A stretch of DNA of 64,000 nucleotides. Origin: Strigamia acuminata. Its lineage: Eukaryota; Arthropoda; Chilopoda; Geophilomorpha; Linotaeniidae. The notes below the pieces were generated by a model that searched no databases, was not told the origin of the DNA, and saw only the letters and a list, made by a program, of their open reading frames with translations. Shown here one piece after another: positions 1 through 9,058 of the stretch. Made by a program: the position numbers and the translations under genes. The DNA is taken from positions 3,290,186-3,354,185 of the forward strand of contig OX442317.1 of assembly GCA_949358305.1 (NCBI GenBank), given 5' to 3'. How positions within the stretch are numbered: position 1 is the stretch's first letter; each line of letters opens with the position of its first letter.

Positions 1-1
1 C

Positions 2-1555
2 ATAGACAGAAATCAAGGACTTCCACGTGAACATGCTAAAAGCCCACCATCGCTTCAAAGTGCGCGCGATGACGCGTCTAAAGTTAATGAAGAAGTAATG
101 TCATCAATTTTGTATTCAAAAATGAAGTATCCAAAGCCAGAGCCAGCAACTAAAGAACAGTTGTCGCTCCCATCTTTACCTGATTCGGATGACGTAGCTG
201 GTCGTCGAAAATGGAAAGTGGAAAAAATTCCGCATTTTAATCCGGACAAGACAGACTTTGATACAGTGAATTCATTTTTGGCAGAGCTTTTTTCACACAT
301 GTGGCAGGTGGGAGCTCCGGAGCGCGATTATTTAAAGGCTTATGCAGCCACTGCTTTAAAGGGTCGCGCGTTGACTTGGTGGACGACTATGAAACTTAAA
401 CCCAAGACTTGGAAAGAGTTTGAAGTACTTTTCCGACAAACATATTCAATGAATACGGCCGCAGCGAATGCTAAATTGAGCCAACGCAAGCAAAGACCGG
501 GCGAGTCTACAACTGCATTTTTGAGTGAAATTGCTCATTATTTGCAAATTGCAGGCTATAAAGAAAGAACACTAAGGTGGGAAAAGGCCCAAAATATGCT
601 GCAAACGCAGGTAGTATTATTGATGCGAAATTGGGGAGTAAGTAGTCTTGAGAAGGCGATTCGAGTCGGAAATGATGTGGACAATAGGTTGCAACTTGAT
701 TCATTGCGATCGCTCGAATTTAAGCAAAGTGGAATAGTAGATCAGGCCTTTATGCCCCTTCCTAAGGAGTATACTATTCCTACGATGCTGAAGCCTGTGG
801 AAGAAGCTAAGGTGGAGAAGCCCAAATTTTCAACTTTTTCTAGATCTGGACAGTTTTCGCGACAGCAGCTTTCCAAACAAATTGCTGCGGTTCTGCTAGC
901 AATGGAAGGCCAGCCGGAAGTTCCTCGCCCGTATGGAGCGGATGAGGAGTCGGAAAGTAGTGGATACGACCCAGAGGAAATCAAACAGGATGTGGCAGCA
1001 GCAGCTGTCAAAACGGAAACAAAGACGGCGGCCACGAAAAATGAAGTTAAAATCGCGACGACAAAACTTGAAGTTCCGTCAAACGTTCCAAAGGATCATG
1101 TTTGCTCGACTCGCATTACCACTTTCGATCCAACGCCATCGCCACCGGAATCGGTCAAGCGCCCAGATCACACAACCTGGCGCCGAACCAAGAAGAACCG
1201 CTGGTATATGGTCGAAAATGACACATGGCGTCCATTTTGCCTAATCTGTCCTATCCTTCGGAAGCGAGTGCACCCGCAAAATCCGCACTTTGGGAGTGAC
1301 TATTCTTCGGATTCCGGCAGGGCCAAACTCTTCCGGAAAATGTCCGGGGGAATGCTGAGAGTGCCGATAGACGACATTCGATTTTATGTCGTGGGTTTTT
1401 GTGCGGTTTGCGCCGTGTTTATTATTCGTACGAGATTTGGTATTTTCGCAGGGTTGTTGTCGCGCGAGATTCATCGAGGTAAAGCGAGTTCATCAACGAC
1501 CTCGCCGATGAATGTTGCTAAAAATCTGTGCAAGTGTTGTCAAATATTGCCGTGA
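2..1555 (+). CDS. gag: Ty3/gypsy Gag, open at left edge, 3' end replaced by repeat
   Basis: The frame is open from base 2. The first ATG is at 98, but 32 codons precede it without a stop, so the true start probably lies left of the window. Seen: a retrotransposon Gag/capsid-like region whose clearest mark is the LKGRALTWW stretch (Trp-Trp codons at 377-382), followed by a WKEFEVLFRQTYS-type helix and a Lys/Glu/Thr-rich tail. The protein would assemble the particle and bind element RNA. A CxxC pair near 1238-1249 could be the start of a zinc knuckle, but the rest is missing. From 1250 the sequence is identical to 20983 onward, so the last ~100 codons to the stop at 1555 come from the inserted repeat and not from gag. 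The matching pol lies on the same strand beyond 43129. Family assignment is firm; which element copy it belongs to is inferred. Confidence 0.8.
   Translation: MDRNQGLPREHAKSPPSLQSARDDASKVNEEVMSSILYSKMKYPKPEPATKEQLSLPSLPDSDDVAGRRKWKVEKIPHFNPDKTDFDTVNSFLAELFSHMWQVGAPERDYLKAYAATALKGRALTWWTTMKLKPKTWKEFEVLFRQTYSMNTAAANAKLSQRKQRPGESTTAFLSEIAHYLQIAGYKERTLRWEKAQNMLQTQVVLLMRNWGVSSLEKAIRVGNDVDNRLQLDSLRSLEFKQSGIVDQAFMPLPKEYTIPTMLKPVEEAKVEKPKFSTFSRSGQFSRQQLSKQIAAVLLAMEGQPEVPRPYGADEESESSGYDPEEIKQDVAAAAVKTETKTAATKNEVKIATTKLEVPSNVPKDHVCSTRITTFDPTPSPPESVKRPDHTTWRRTKKNRWYMVENDTWRPFCLICPILRKRVHPQNPHFGSDYSSDSGRAKLFRKMSGGMLRVPIDDIRFYVVGFCAVCAVFIIRTRFGIFAGLLSREIHRGKASSSTTSPMNVAKNLCKCCQILP
1325..1391 (+). repeat. 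Left outer inverted repeat of unit A
   Basis: The 67 bases are the reverse complement of 20387-20453 with about 7 mismatches (roughly 90% identity by hand alignment). The same pair occurs in unit B at 21058-21124 and 42594-42660. It lies 75 bp inside the unit edge, so it is subterminal rather than strictly terminal. Confidence 0.85.
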
Positions 1556-1862
1556 TTCGATGGAATTTTTGTCAGACATTGGGAAATTTTTTTTGACTTG
1601 TCCAACGCGCCAGTAAATCGAGCGTCCACACGCGCCCACATGCGTGAACAGTGCACTCGCCCTCCCGCCCCGTCGGCGTAGGCGCCGGCCGTCCCCCCTC
1701 TCTCTCTCTCTCTCTCTTCCGCCCGTCACCGAATTTTGTCAATATCTGATAAATTTCCACAGAATTGCAGCGACATTGTACGGGATATTTCTGCCCGATT
1801 TGACGGACTTATGTAAAACATTGCTGAAATTCCGTGGAAATTTATAAAATATTGACAAAGGT
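1555..1862. repeat. Palindromic hairpin module with (CT)n tract
   Basis: First example of a module used throughout the insert. One part reads GTCCAACGCGCCAGTAAATC and is followed by CACGCGCCCACATGC. The other part is an imperfect palindrome of about 140 bp. Its left arm runs from TTGTCAATATCTGATAAATT to ATTGTAC, its loop contains TTTCTGCCCG (at 1791), and its right arm mirrors the left down to ATATTGACAA. A (CT)n microsatellite lies between the parts at 1698-1718. Further copies of the loop motif are at 5121, 5379, 15890, 17470, 17768, 19003 and 20273, and inverted near 16223, 16525, 18141 and 18432. Confidence 0.8.
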
Positions 1863-2930
1863 TGGTGACCGACCCACGGCGCGTTGCGGCGCGGTCGGAG
1901 CACGCGACCCGATCCCCCCCTCCCCCCGTCCCCAAAAAACCACGCCTCGAGGAACCCCGAAGTTCGGTTTCCGACCGGGTCGCCTCTTGATCCGACCCGG
2001 GGCGCGTCACGGCGCGGTCGGAGGACGGCCCTCGCCCCCAAAAACCACACTCCGGGTCACGTGGTCTCGCACCCGACTCTCTCAGTTTTCCCGTTACGGG
2101 ATCATGACGGGCCGTTACGGGATCGTGACGGGACCGTCGGCGGCCCGTTAACGGCCCGTGCGGGCCGTTACGGGATCGTGACGGAACCGTCGGCGGCCCG
2201 TTAACGGCCCGTACGACCCCATGCGGGCCGTTGACGGGCCGTTAACGGGCCGTTAACGGGCCGTTAACGGGCCGTGACGGTGTAAATCGAAAAAATCAAC
2301 AACCGACAACACGTACATGAAAACGCGTACAACATTCATAGACATTAATCTCGAATCCTGTTTTTGGTTTTACGCCGTTAACGGGTCGTTAACGGCCCGT
2401 TAACGGCCCGCATGAGGTCGTACGGGCCGTCGGCGAGCCGAAGTCCGGGAACGAAGGCCGTTACGGGATCGTGACGGTCCCGTCGGCGGCCCGTTAACGG
2501 CCCGTGCGGGCCGTTACGGGATCGTGACGGGACCGTCGGCGGCCCGTTAACGGCCCGTGCGGGTCGTTTTCGACCCGTTGCGGCCGTTTTCGACCCGTTG
2601 CGGCCCGTTTTCGACCCGTTACGGTCCTTGGCCGTAACGGGCCGAAAACGGGAAAACTGAAAAAGTCGAGTGCGAGACCACGTGACCCGGAGTGTGGTTT
2701 TTGGGGACGAGGGCCGTCCTCCGGCCGCGCCGCGGCGCGTCGTGGGTCGGGCGAGAAACGGCCCGGTCGGAAACCGAACCTCGGGGTTCCTCAAGGTGTG
2801 GTTTTTGGGACTGGGGGAGGGGAAAGAGACGTCCTCCGGCCGCGCCGCGACGCGCCGTGGGTCGGACAAGAGAGAGAAAGACAACCTGGTCGGGGGGAGG
2901 GAAGTGGGCCGTTCTCCGACCACGTTGCAA
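1863..2930. repeat. Foldback 1: inverted GC-rich arms around a GTTAAC array
   Basis: The left arm (1863-2100) holds two about 120-bp GC-rich boxes. Each has a GGTTTCCGACCGGGTCG-type motif and a CCAAAAACCACAC motif, and the arm ends in CAGTTTTCCCGTTACGGG. The right arm (about 2635-2930) carries the same boxes inverted, starting GGGAAAACTGAAAAAGTCGA. Between them, 2100-2635 is a short satellite array with one about 95-bp core near 2285-2375. The left arm of this foldback also matches, inverted, the right arm of foldback 3 at 19975-20213. Confidence 0.85.
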
Positions 2931-4479
2931 CGCGTCGCGAGTCCACATTACTACGTGTATCTCAACAACCGTTCAACTTAAAGACTCGTACTTTGTTTAA
3001 AAAAAAAAGCCAACAGCCAGTTTAATTAAGGTGTCTACTTTGCCACGAGAAGAAGCGGTATGACACGATCGCACTCGCTCGTCGGATTCCGCGAAACTCA
3101 TCAACCCGGGGATTGCGCGCGGCAGCGCATAAAAAAACTCTTGACCCGAAAATAACGTGGGGTTGTATGAAAACCTGGATTTGGTATTTCGTAAACACAC
3201 GCGCCGACGCATGGGGAATGTGGGAGTCCCTCCCCTGTGTTCCGAACGAGTCAATTTCGTCCCGAAAATATCCCGAAATTGCCGATATATGCATTTCGAG
3301 CCAGAAATATTGATCTTTATTTAAATGTTGATTGTTTAGCATTTTTTTTTACATTTCACCAATTTTCCTTATGTCCTGCCTTCCTCGCTCATTTAACACC
3401 AAAATGGCCTGCATTGAGGATTATTCCCATAATCCTTTTCGCACGTATGGAGCGCAAACAGTCGCAATAAATGAATTCAGCGGAATTCGACCTTGAGTTT
3501 GCGACGCCATCTTGAATACGAGTAAAGCACAGAATGGTGTCAATCATTCGAATTGATTAAAAATACAGACAAATCGATTAAAAACCAGCAAAAAACTAAA
3601 TCGACAAAATCATTTAAAAATCAACAGATATCCATTTTGTTTGTTTTTGAACAAATTAAGAACTTTGAAAACACACCACAATTTTAAAAAGTAAACACTG
3701 GGGTCAAATAGGCGCCGAGACTCGTTTAAACGGGTGTGTGATGTGTGTCGCGGAGGCGGTGTGCGCGTTCGTGCGCAATATCGCGTGTAATGCGCACGTC
3801 TGAGTGAGCACGAGAAAAATGGTGCACGCTGGCGGTTTACCGATGTGTCGAAGTCGGCGTACGAGCGCGACTCGCGTCGTACGTCTCAGAAAACATAAAT
3901 ACGGTGGTTTGGTGTTTATATCTAACGCACCAAACATGAACCAACTAGCAAATATACAAAACTAACAGTTATTTTAATAAAACAAGGTAACTTACATAGT
4001 TGAAACCAAAAAGGAATTTAAAGGTGACAAAAGACATTGCCGTCGCCATGTGCGCGCTCGCTTATGTCAAACTGGGAAAATTAATAAACGTCCCGGCAGC
4101 ACGATAGGCTTTTTAAACGCACATTTCATTTTCACGTGAACAAAACATGACGTTTAGTACTGCTCCAACATCTCCCCAACAACACCGACCGTTCCCTTTC
4201 TGACCGACAGCACCCCGTTGAAATCCGGGCTGATTCCCGCCTTGGAGATGACCACCGAAGGCGAGAACCAAGACGCGGTCGTGGCAAAGGATATGCCCGA
4301 AACCCCGACCTTCTTTGTAGACAAGGAGTTGGACGCCGATGAGCGTTGGACGCGGGCACCGTCCACGCACGCCCGTGCACGCGCGATGTACTTTTTGCAA
4401 TATCTGACAAAACTTGCCCGACGCTTAAGAAAGAACCGCGCATGAATCGAGCAAAATTCCCACATAATTTGTATAAAAA
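2931..4479. other. Low-copy 1.55-kb segment, no recognised gene
   Basis: This stretch does not look like the surrounding satellites and is present only here and in unit B at 22664-24212. It is moderately AT-rich up to about 3700, then CpG-rich. Short open frames exist on both strands, including 4218-4445 (+), where many codons end in G or C, and overlapping minus-strand frames ending at 4113 and 4154. I recognise none of them and cannot say that any is expressed. It could be captured host sequence. Confidence 0.5.
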
Positions 4480-4484
4480 GCGGT

Positions 4485-4815
4485 CCAACTCATAAATTGA
4501 AGCTCTCGTGCAGCGCAGTGAATTCAAACAATGGCGACAGAGAAATTAAAAACAAGTCTAATTTATTCGACATAGGAACACTGGTGTACAATAGAAAATG
4601 CGTGTGTGGTGCAACAATTGAAATTGCACGCGCTCAAAACAATTAGCAAAATAAAATCATACAAAACATCGAGACTGACGAGAGAGACGAGAGTCCACGC
4701 GATATACTCGCGTGGGCGCGTGTTGAACGTGCGCACGACGCGCAAGAACCGCACAAACTGAGTCGAGGAACCACTAAAATTAAACACATGTCCGATGCAA
4801 AAACAATTATCAATA
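4485..4815 (+). repeat. Inner inverted segment, left copy
   Basis: Read in reverse complement this matches 16885-17297 with substitutions and indels. Shared landmarks are a GAATAAATTAGAC stretch, a CTGTCGCCAT stretch, TTGAGCGCGTGCAATTTCAA and GTTTTTGCAT. Unit B has it at 24218-24548, where the one base difference that I noticed between units lies (C at 4754, T at 24487). Confidence 0.75.
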
Positions 4816-4835
4816 AATACATCATTATCGTTGCT

Positions 4836-5394
4836 GTTTGCAAGGAAATTGCCAAAAGTCGGTGACTGGCGGCGGGGCGAGTCCCGGGCGGAGGGGCGAG
4901 CATTGGCGGCCGAGAGGGAGAGAGAGGACGGCCGGGGCTCCCGCCGACGGTCGTAGGGGCGAGCCTTGGCGGGTTGGACGTGCGCATCGTCCACGCACGT
5001 GGGCGCGTGATTTACTGGCGCGTTGGACGAGTTCTAAAAAAATTCTCCAAAATCTGACAAAACTGGCAACGATTTTTGATAAATTTCCACGGAATTTCAG
5101 CAATATTTTGCGAGACATTTCTGCCCGATTGGACGGGCTTCTGTAAAACAGTGTTCTTAAAATCTGTGGAAATCAATTAAATGTCGTTAAAAATCGTTGC
5201 AAGTTTTGTCAGATTTTGGAGAATTTTTTTAAAACTCGTCCAACGCGCCAGTAAATCGAGCTCCCACACGCGCCCACATGCACGTCCAATCCGCATGGGC
5301 ACTGTCACATCGGACGTTTGTTGCGTGCAAAACTTGCACCGACTTTTGGCCATTTTTGGTTAAACTTCCGCACAATTTCTGCCCGATTGGACAC
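4836..5394. repeat. Hairpin-module stretch
   Basis: Contains a GGGCGGAGGGGCGAG / GAGAGAGAG stretch (4865-4960), a CGCGCCAGTAAATCGAG-type motif, and palindromic modules with loop motifs at 5121 and 5379. The same modules are found at 1555-1862 and 15833-19018. Identical copy in unit B at 24569-25127. Confidence 0.75.
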
Positions 5395-5540
5395 TGAGGT
5401 TCGGTTTCCGACCGGGTCGTTTCTTGTCCGACCCGCGGCGCGTCGCGGCGCGGCCGGAGGACGGCCCTCGTCCCCAAAAACCACACTCCGAGTCACGTGG
5501 TCTCGCACTCGACTCTTTCAGTTTTCCCGTTTTCGGGTCG
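5395..5540. repeat. Left foldback arm of the main array
   Basis: One GC-rich box beginning GGTTCGGTTTCCGACCGGGT and ending in CAGTTTTCCCGTTTTCGGGT. It is mirrored by the box at 15695-15832 on the other side of the array. Confidence 0.8.
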
Positions 5541-7782
5541 CACGGCCAACAGGCCGTGACGGGCCGTAGCGGGTCGAAAACGGGCCGTTAACGGCCCGTT
5601 GACGGCCCGTTAACGGGCCGTTAACGGCGTAAATCGAAAAAATCAACAACCGACAACACGTACGTGAAAACGCGTACAACATTCATAGACATTAATCTCG
5701 AATCCTGTTTTTGGTTTTACGCCGTTAACGGGCCGTTAACGGGCCGTTAACGGCCCGTTAACGGCCCGTTAACGGCCCGCGTGAGGTCGTACGGGCCGTC
5801 GGCGAGCCGAAGTCCGGGAACGAAGGCCGTGACGGGATCGTGACGGGACTGTCGGCGGCCCGTTAACGGCCCGCACGCGCCGTGACGGGACCGTGACGGG
5901 ACCGTCGGCGGCCCGTTAACGGCCCGTGCGGGCCGTTGCGGGCCGTTGACGGGCCGTTGACGGGCCGTTAACGGGCCGTTAACGGGCCGTTACGGCGTAA
6001 ATCGAAAAAATCAACAACCGACAACACGTACGTGAAAACGCGTACAACATTCATAGACATTAATCTCGAATCCTGTTTTCGGTTTTGCCCCGTTAACGGG
6101 CCGTTAACGGGCCGTTAACGGGCCGTTAACGGCCCGTGCGGGCCGTTGCGGGATCGTGACGGGACCGTCGACGGCCCGTTAACGGCCCGTGCGGGCCGTT
6201 GCGGGATCGTGACGGGACCGTCAGCGGCCCGTTAACGGCCCGTGCGGGCCGTTGCGGGATCGTGACGGGATCGTCGACGGCCCGTTAACGGCCCGTGCGG
6301 GCCGTTGCGGGATCGTGACGGGACCGTCAGCGGCCCGTTAACGGCCCGTGCGGGCCGTTGCGGGATCGTGACGGGATCGTCGACGGCCCGTTAACGGCCC
6401 GTGCGGGCCGTTGCGGGCCGTTGACGGGCCGTTGACGGGCCGTTAACGGGCCGTTAACGGGCCGTTACGGCGTGAATCGAAAAAATCAACAACCGACAAC
6501 ACGTACATGAAAACGCGTACAACATTCATAGACATTAATCTCGAATCCTGTTTTTGGTTTTACGCCGTTAACGGGCCGTTAACGGGCCGTTAACGGCCCG
6601 TTAACGGCCCGCGTGAGGTCGTACGGGCCGTCGGCGAGCCGAAGTCCGGGAACGAAGGCCGTGACGGGATCGTGACGGGACCGTCAGCGGCCCGTTAACG
6701 GCCCGTGCGGGCCGTTGCGGGATCGTGACGGGATCGTCGACGGCCCGTTAACGGCCCGTGCGGGCCGTTGCGGGCCGTTGACGGGCCGTTGACGGGCCGT
6801 TAACGGGCCGTTAACGGGCCGTTACGGCGTGAATCGAAAAAATCAACAACCGACAACACGTACGTGAAAACGCGTACAACATTCATAGACATTAATCTCG
6901 AATCCTGTTTTCGGTTTTGCCCCGTTAACGGGCCGTTAACGGGCCGTTAACGGGCCGTTAACGGCCCGTGCGGGCCGTTGCGGGATCGTGACGGGACCGT
7001 CGACGGCCCGTTAACGGCCCGTGCGGGCCGTTGCGGGATCGTGACGGGACCGTCAGCGGCCCGTTAACGGCCCGTGCGGGCCGTTGCGGGATCGTGACGG
7101 GATCGTCGACGGCCCGTTAACGGCCCGTGCGGGCCGTTGCGGGATCGTGACGGGACCGTCAGCGGCCCGTTAACGGCCCGTGCGGGCCGTTGCGGGATCG
7201 TGACGGGATCGTCGACGGCCCGTTAACGGCCCGTGCGGGCCGTTGCGGGCCGTTGACGGGCCGTTGACGGGCCGTTAACGGGCCGTTAACGGGCCGTTAC
7301 GGCGTGAATCGAAAAAATCAACAACCGACAACACGTACATGAAAACGCGTACAACATTCATAGACATTAATCTCGAATCCTGTTTTTGGTTTTACGCCGT
7401 TAACGGGCCGTTAACGGGCCGTTAACGGCCCGTTAACGGCCCGCGTGAGGTCGTACGGGCCGTCGGCGAGCCGAAGTCCGGGAACGAAGGCCGTGACGGG
7501 ATCGTGACGGGACCGTCAGCGGCCCGTTAACGGCCCGTGCGGGCCGTTGCGGGATCGTGACGGGATCGTCGACGGCCCGTTAACGGCCCGTGCGGGCCGT
7601 TGCGGGCCGTTGACGGGCCGTTGACGGGCCGTTAACGGGCCGTTAACGGGCCGTTACGGCGTGAATCGAAAAAATCAACAACCGACAACACGTACGTGAA
7701 AACGCGTACAACATTCATAGACATTAATCTCGAATCCTGTTTTCGGTTTTGCCCCGTTAACGGGCCGTTAACGGGCCGTTAA
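5541..7782. repeat. Main GTTAAC satellite array of unit A, left part
   Basis: Runs of CCGTTAACGGG alternate with 53-bp monomers that begin GCGGGCCGTT and end CCCGTTAACGGCCCGT (monomer starts at 6138 and 6191). An about 95-bp core starting AATCGAAAAAATCAACAACC occurs at 5632, 6000, 6475, 6832, 7307 and 7664. From 6000 the spacing alternates 475 and 357 bp, an 832-bp higher-order repeat. The array is broken at 7782 by copia and resumes at 14566. Confidence 0.95.
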
Positions 7783-8335
7783 TGTTGGACTTTGGAACCG
7801 CTTTTCACCTAATTAAATCGTTTTTCGATGTGAAATGACTTTGAAATGTTTATTTTATTATCCATCGGTTATCTTTTCTTATTCGGGGTAATTTAGTATT
7901 GTTTCTTATGTTTTTCCTTAGTTTCTGTGTAAAGGGAATGCATGATGCCTTTTAGATGTGTCTTATCCATCTGGCATCATGCATCCTCTATTCTGTGTGT
8001 ATTTCTACTTATTGTTTCTATTTTCGGCCACCAGATGTCTCTGGCAGTTTGCAAATGGCCGCGCACACAGCCAGTGTGTTTCTCTATGTTTTCAAATGGT
8101 TTTTGGATCAATTATGTAAGTTTTCTCGAATTAAAGTGTATTTTGTTAATTATCAGTATTAGTTTATGTGCCACACGTCTTTATAAGTGTGGTACACGCG
8201 TTTTCTGGCCCAATACAGACCCGAACTCGCGTTTACGCATCACGGCAATTTTTCCAGCTCATGCATTGCCGTGAGCACGTTATTTTCACGCTTCCAGCAC
8301 GATTTATCGTGCATTTATTGCGCCACAGTGCTACA
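7783..8335 (+). repeat. Copia 5' LTR (553 bp)
   Basis: Starts TGTTGGACTTTGG and ends GTGCTACA, so it has the usual TG...CA ends. It is the same as 14013-14565 in my reading. A TATA-like TTTATAAG at 8180-8187, flanked by CCACAC and GTGTGG, is the most plausible core promoter, which would place the transcript start near 8210. Confidence 0.95.
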
Positions 8336-8337
8336 AG

Positions 8338-8349
8338 TGGTAGCAGAGG
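8338..8349 (+). promoter_or_regulatory. Primer-binding site for initiator-Met tRNA
   Basis: TGGTAGCAGAGG starts two bases after the 5' LTR. It is complementary to the 3' end (CCUCUGCUACCA) of animal initiator methionine tRNA, the usual primer for copia-type minus-strand synthesis. Confidence 0.85.
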
Positions 8350-9058
8350 CCTGGAAAGACACCAGTGCCTCGTTTTTTCACTAATTTTCCGTAAATTTCG
8401 CGATTTTTTCGCGATTTGTGCGGAAATTTTTGTTTATTTCCAGTTTTTCGCCGAATTTCCGATGTCTCGACACACTTTGTACCCCGGAGTACAGTGTGGC
8501 CACATAGAACTTCATCTCGCTTAGTACCCCGGTGTACGGCGAATTTTTTTTTCAGAAGTTTTTCCCGATTTTCACAATCGGACGGCGATTTTTTTCCCGA
8601 TTTTCGAAATCGGTCGGCGATCTTTTGAAGAATTCCGCATTTTTTATGCGCGGTGTGCACAGGGACGTCTGTGCATACAGATTCATCAACTTCTCCTTCC
8701 TTTTATTTCAGATTTCGAATTTATTTGTTAGTTTTAAGTTTTTTGGTGTGGGTCAATTAGAATCCTTGGCGCCCTTCGTCCAAATCTGGGCAAGCGTCAC
8801 TGTATTCTTAGACAAGGCTGAGCCCTGCGCCACCTAACATTCCCGCGGCCCCAGGTGGTCATAAAGGACGTTAGGGGGACACTTGTCTAAGGTTTTCAAG
8901 CCAATTTTAGCATTGGCTCCCCGTCGAGGTCTTTCCGCTTCGAACAACGTTTGTGTGTGCGTCGGTAGTGCTTCGAGTGCTTCGAGTGAAAAGTGCTTCA
9001 ATTTCGTCAATTGTGCTTCGATTTTCGGAAATTTTTCGACGATTTTTCCTCCGCAATC
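8350..9058 (+). other. Copia untranslated leader
   Basis: About 700 bp between primer site and Gag ATG, with short open frames but no recognisable protein. It holds a 10-bp inverted repeat (CTTAGACAAG at 8807-8816, CTTGTCTAAG at 8882-8891) that could fold into a stem with a 65-nt loop, a candidate packaging or dimerisation element. Confidence 0.6.

Noticed and set aside
4113-4527. Overlapping minus-strand frames and a plus-strand 75-aa frame
   Set aside because: All frames look similarly protein-like and I recognise none; GC-rich composition explains the openness. Kept only as a note on the low-copy segment.
6138-7250. Regular 53-bp repeats resembling a CRISPR array
   Set aside because: Monomers are contiguous tandem satellites without unique spacers, and no cas-like gene exists in this eukaryotic window.
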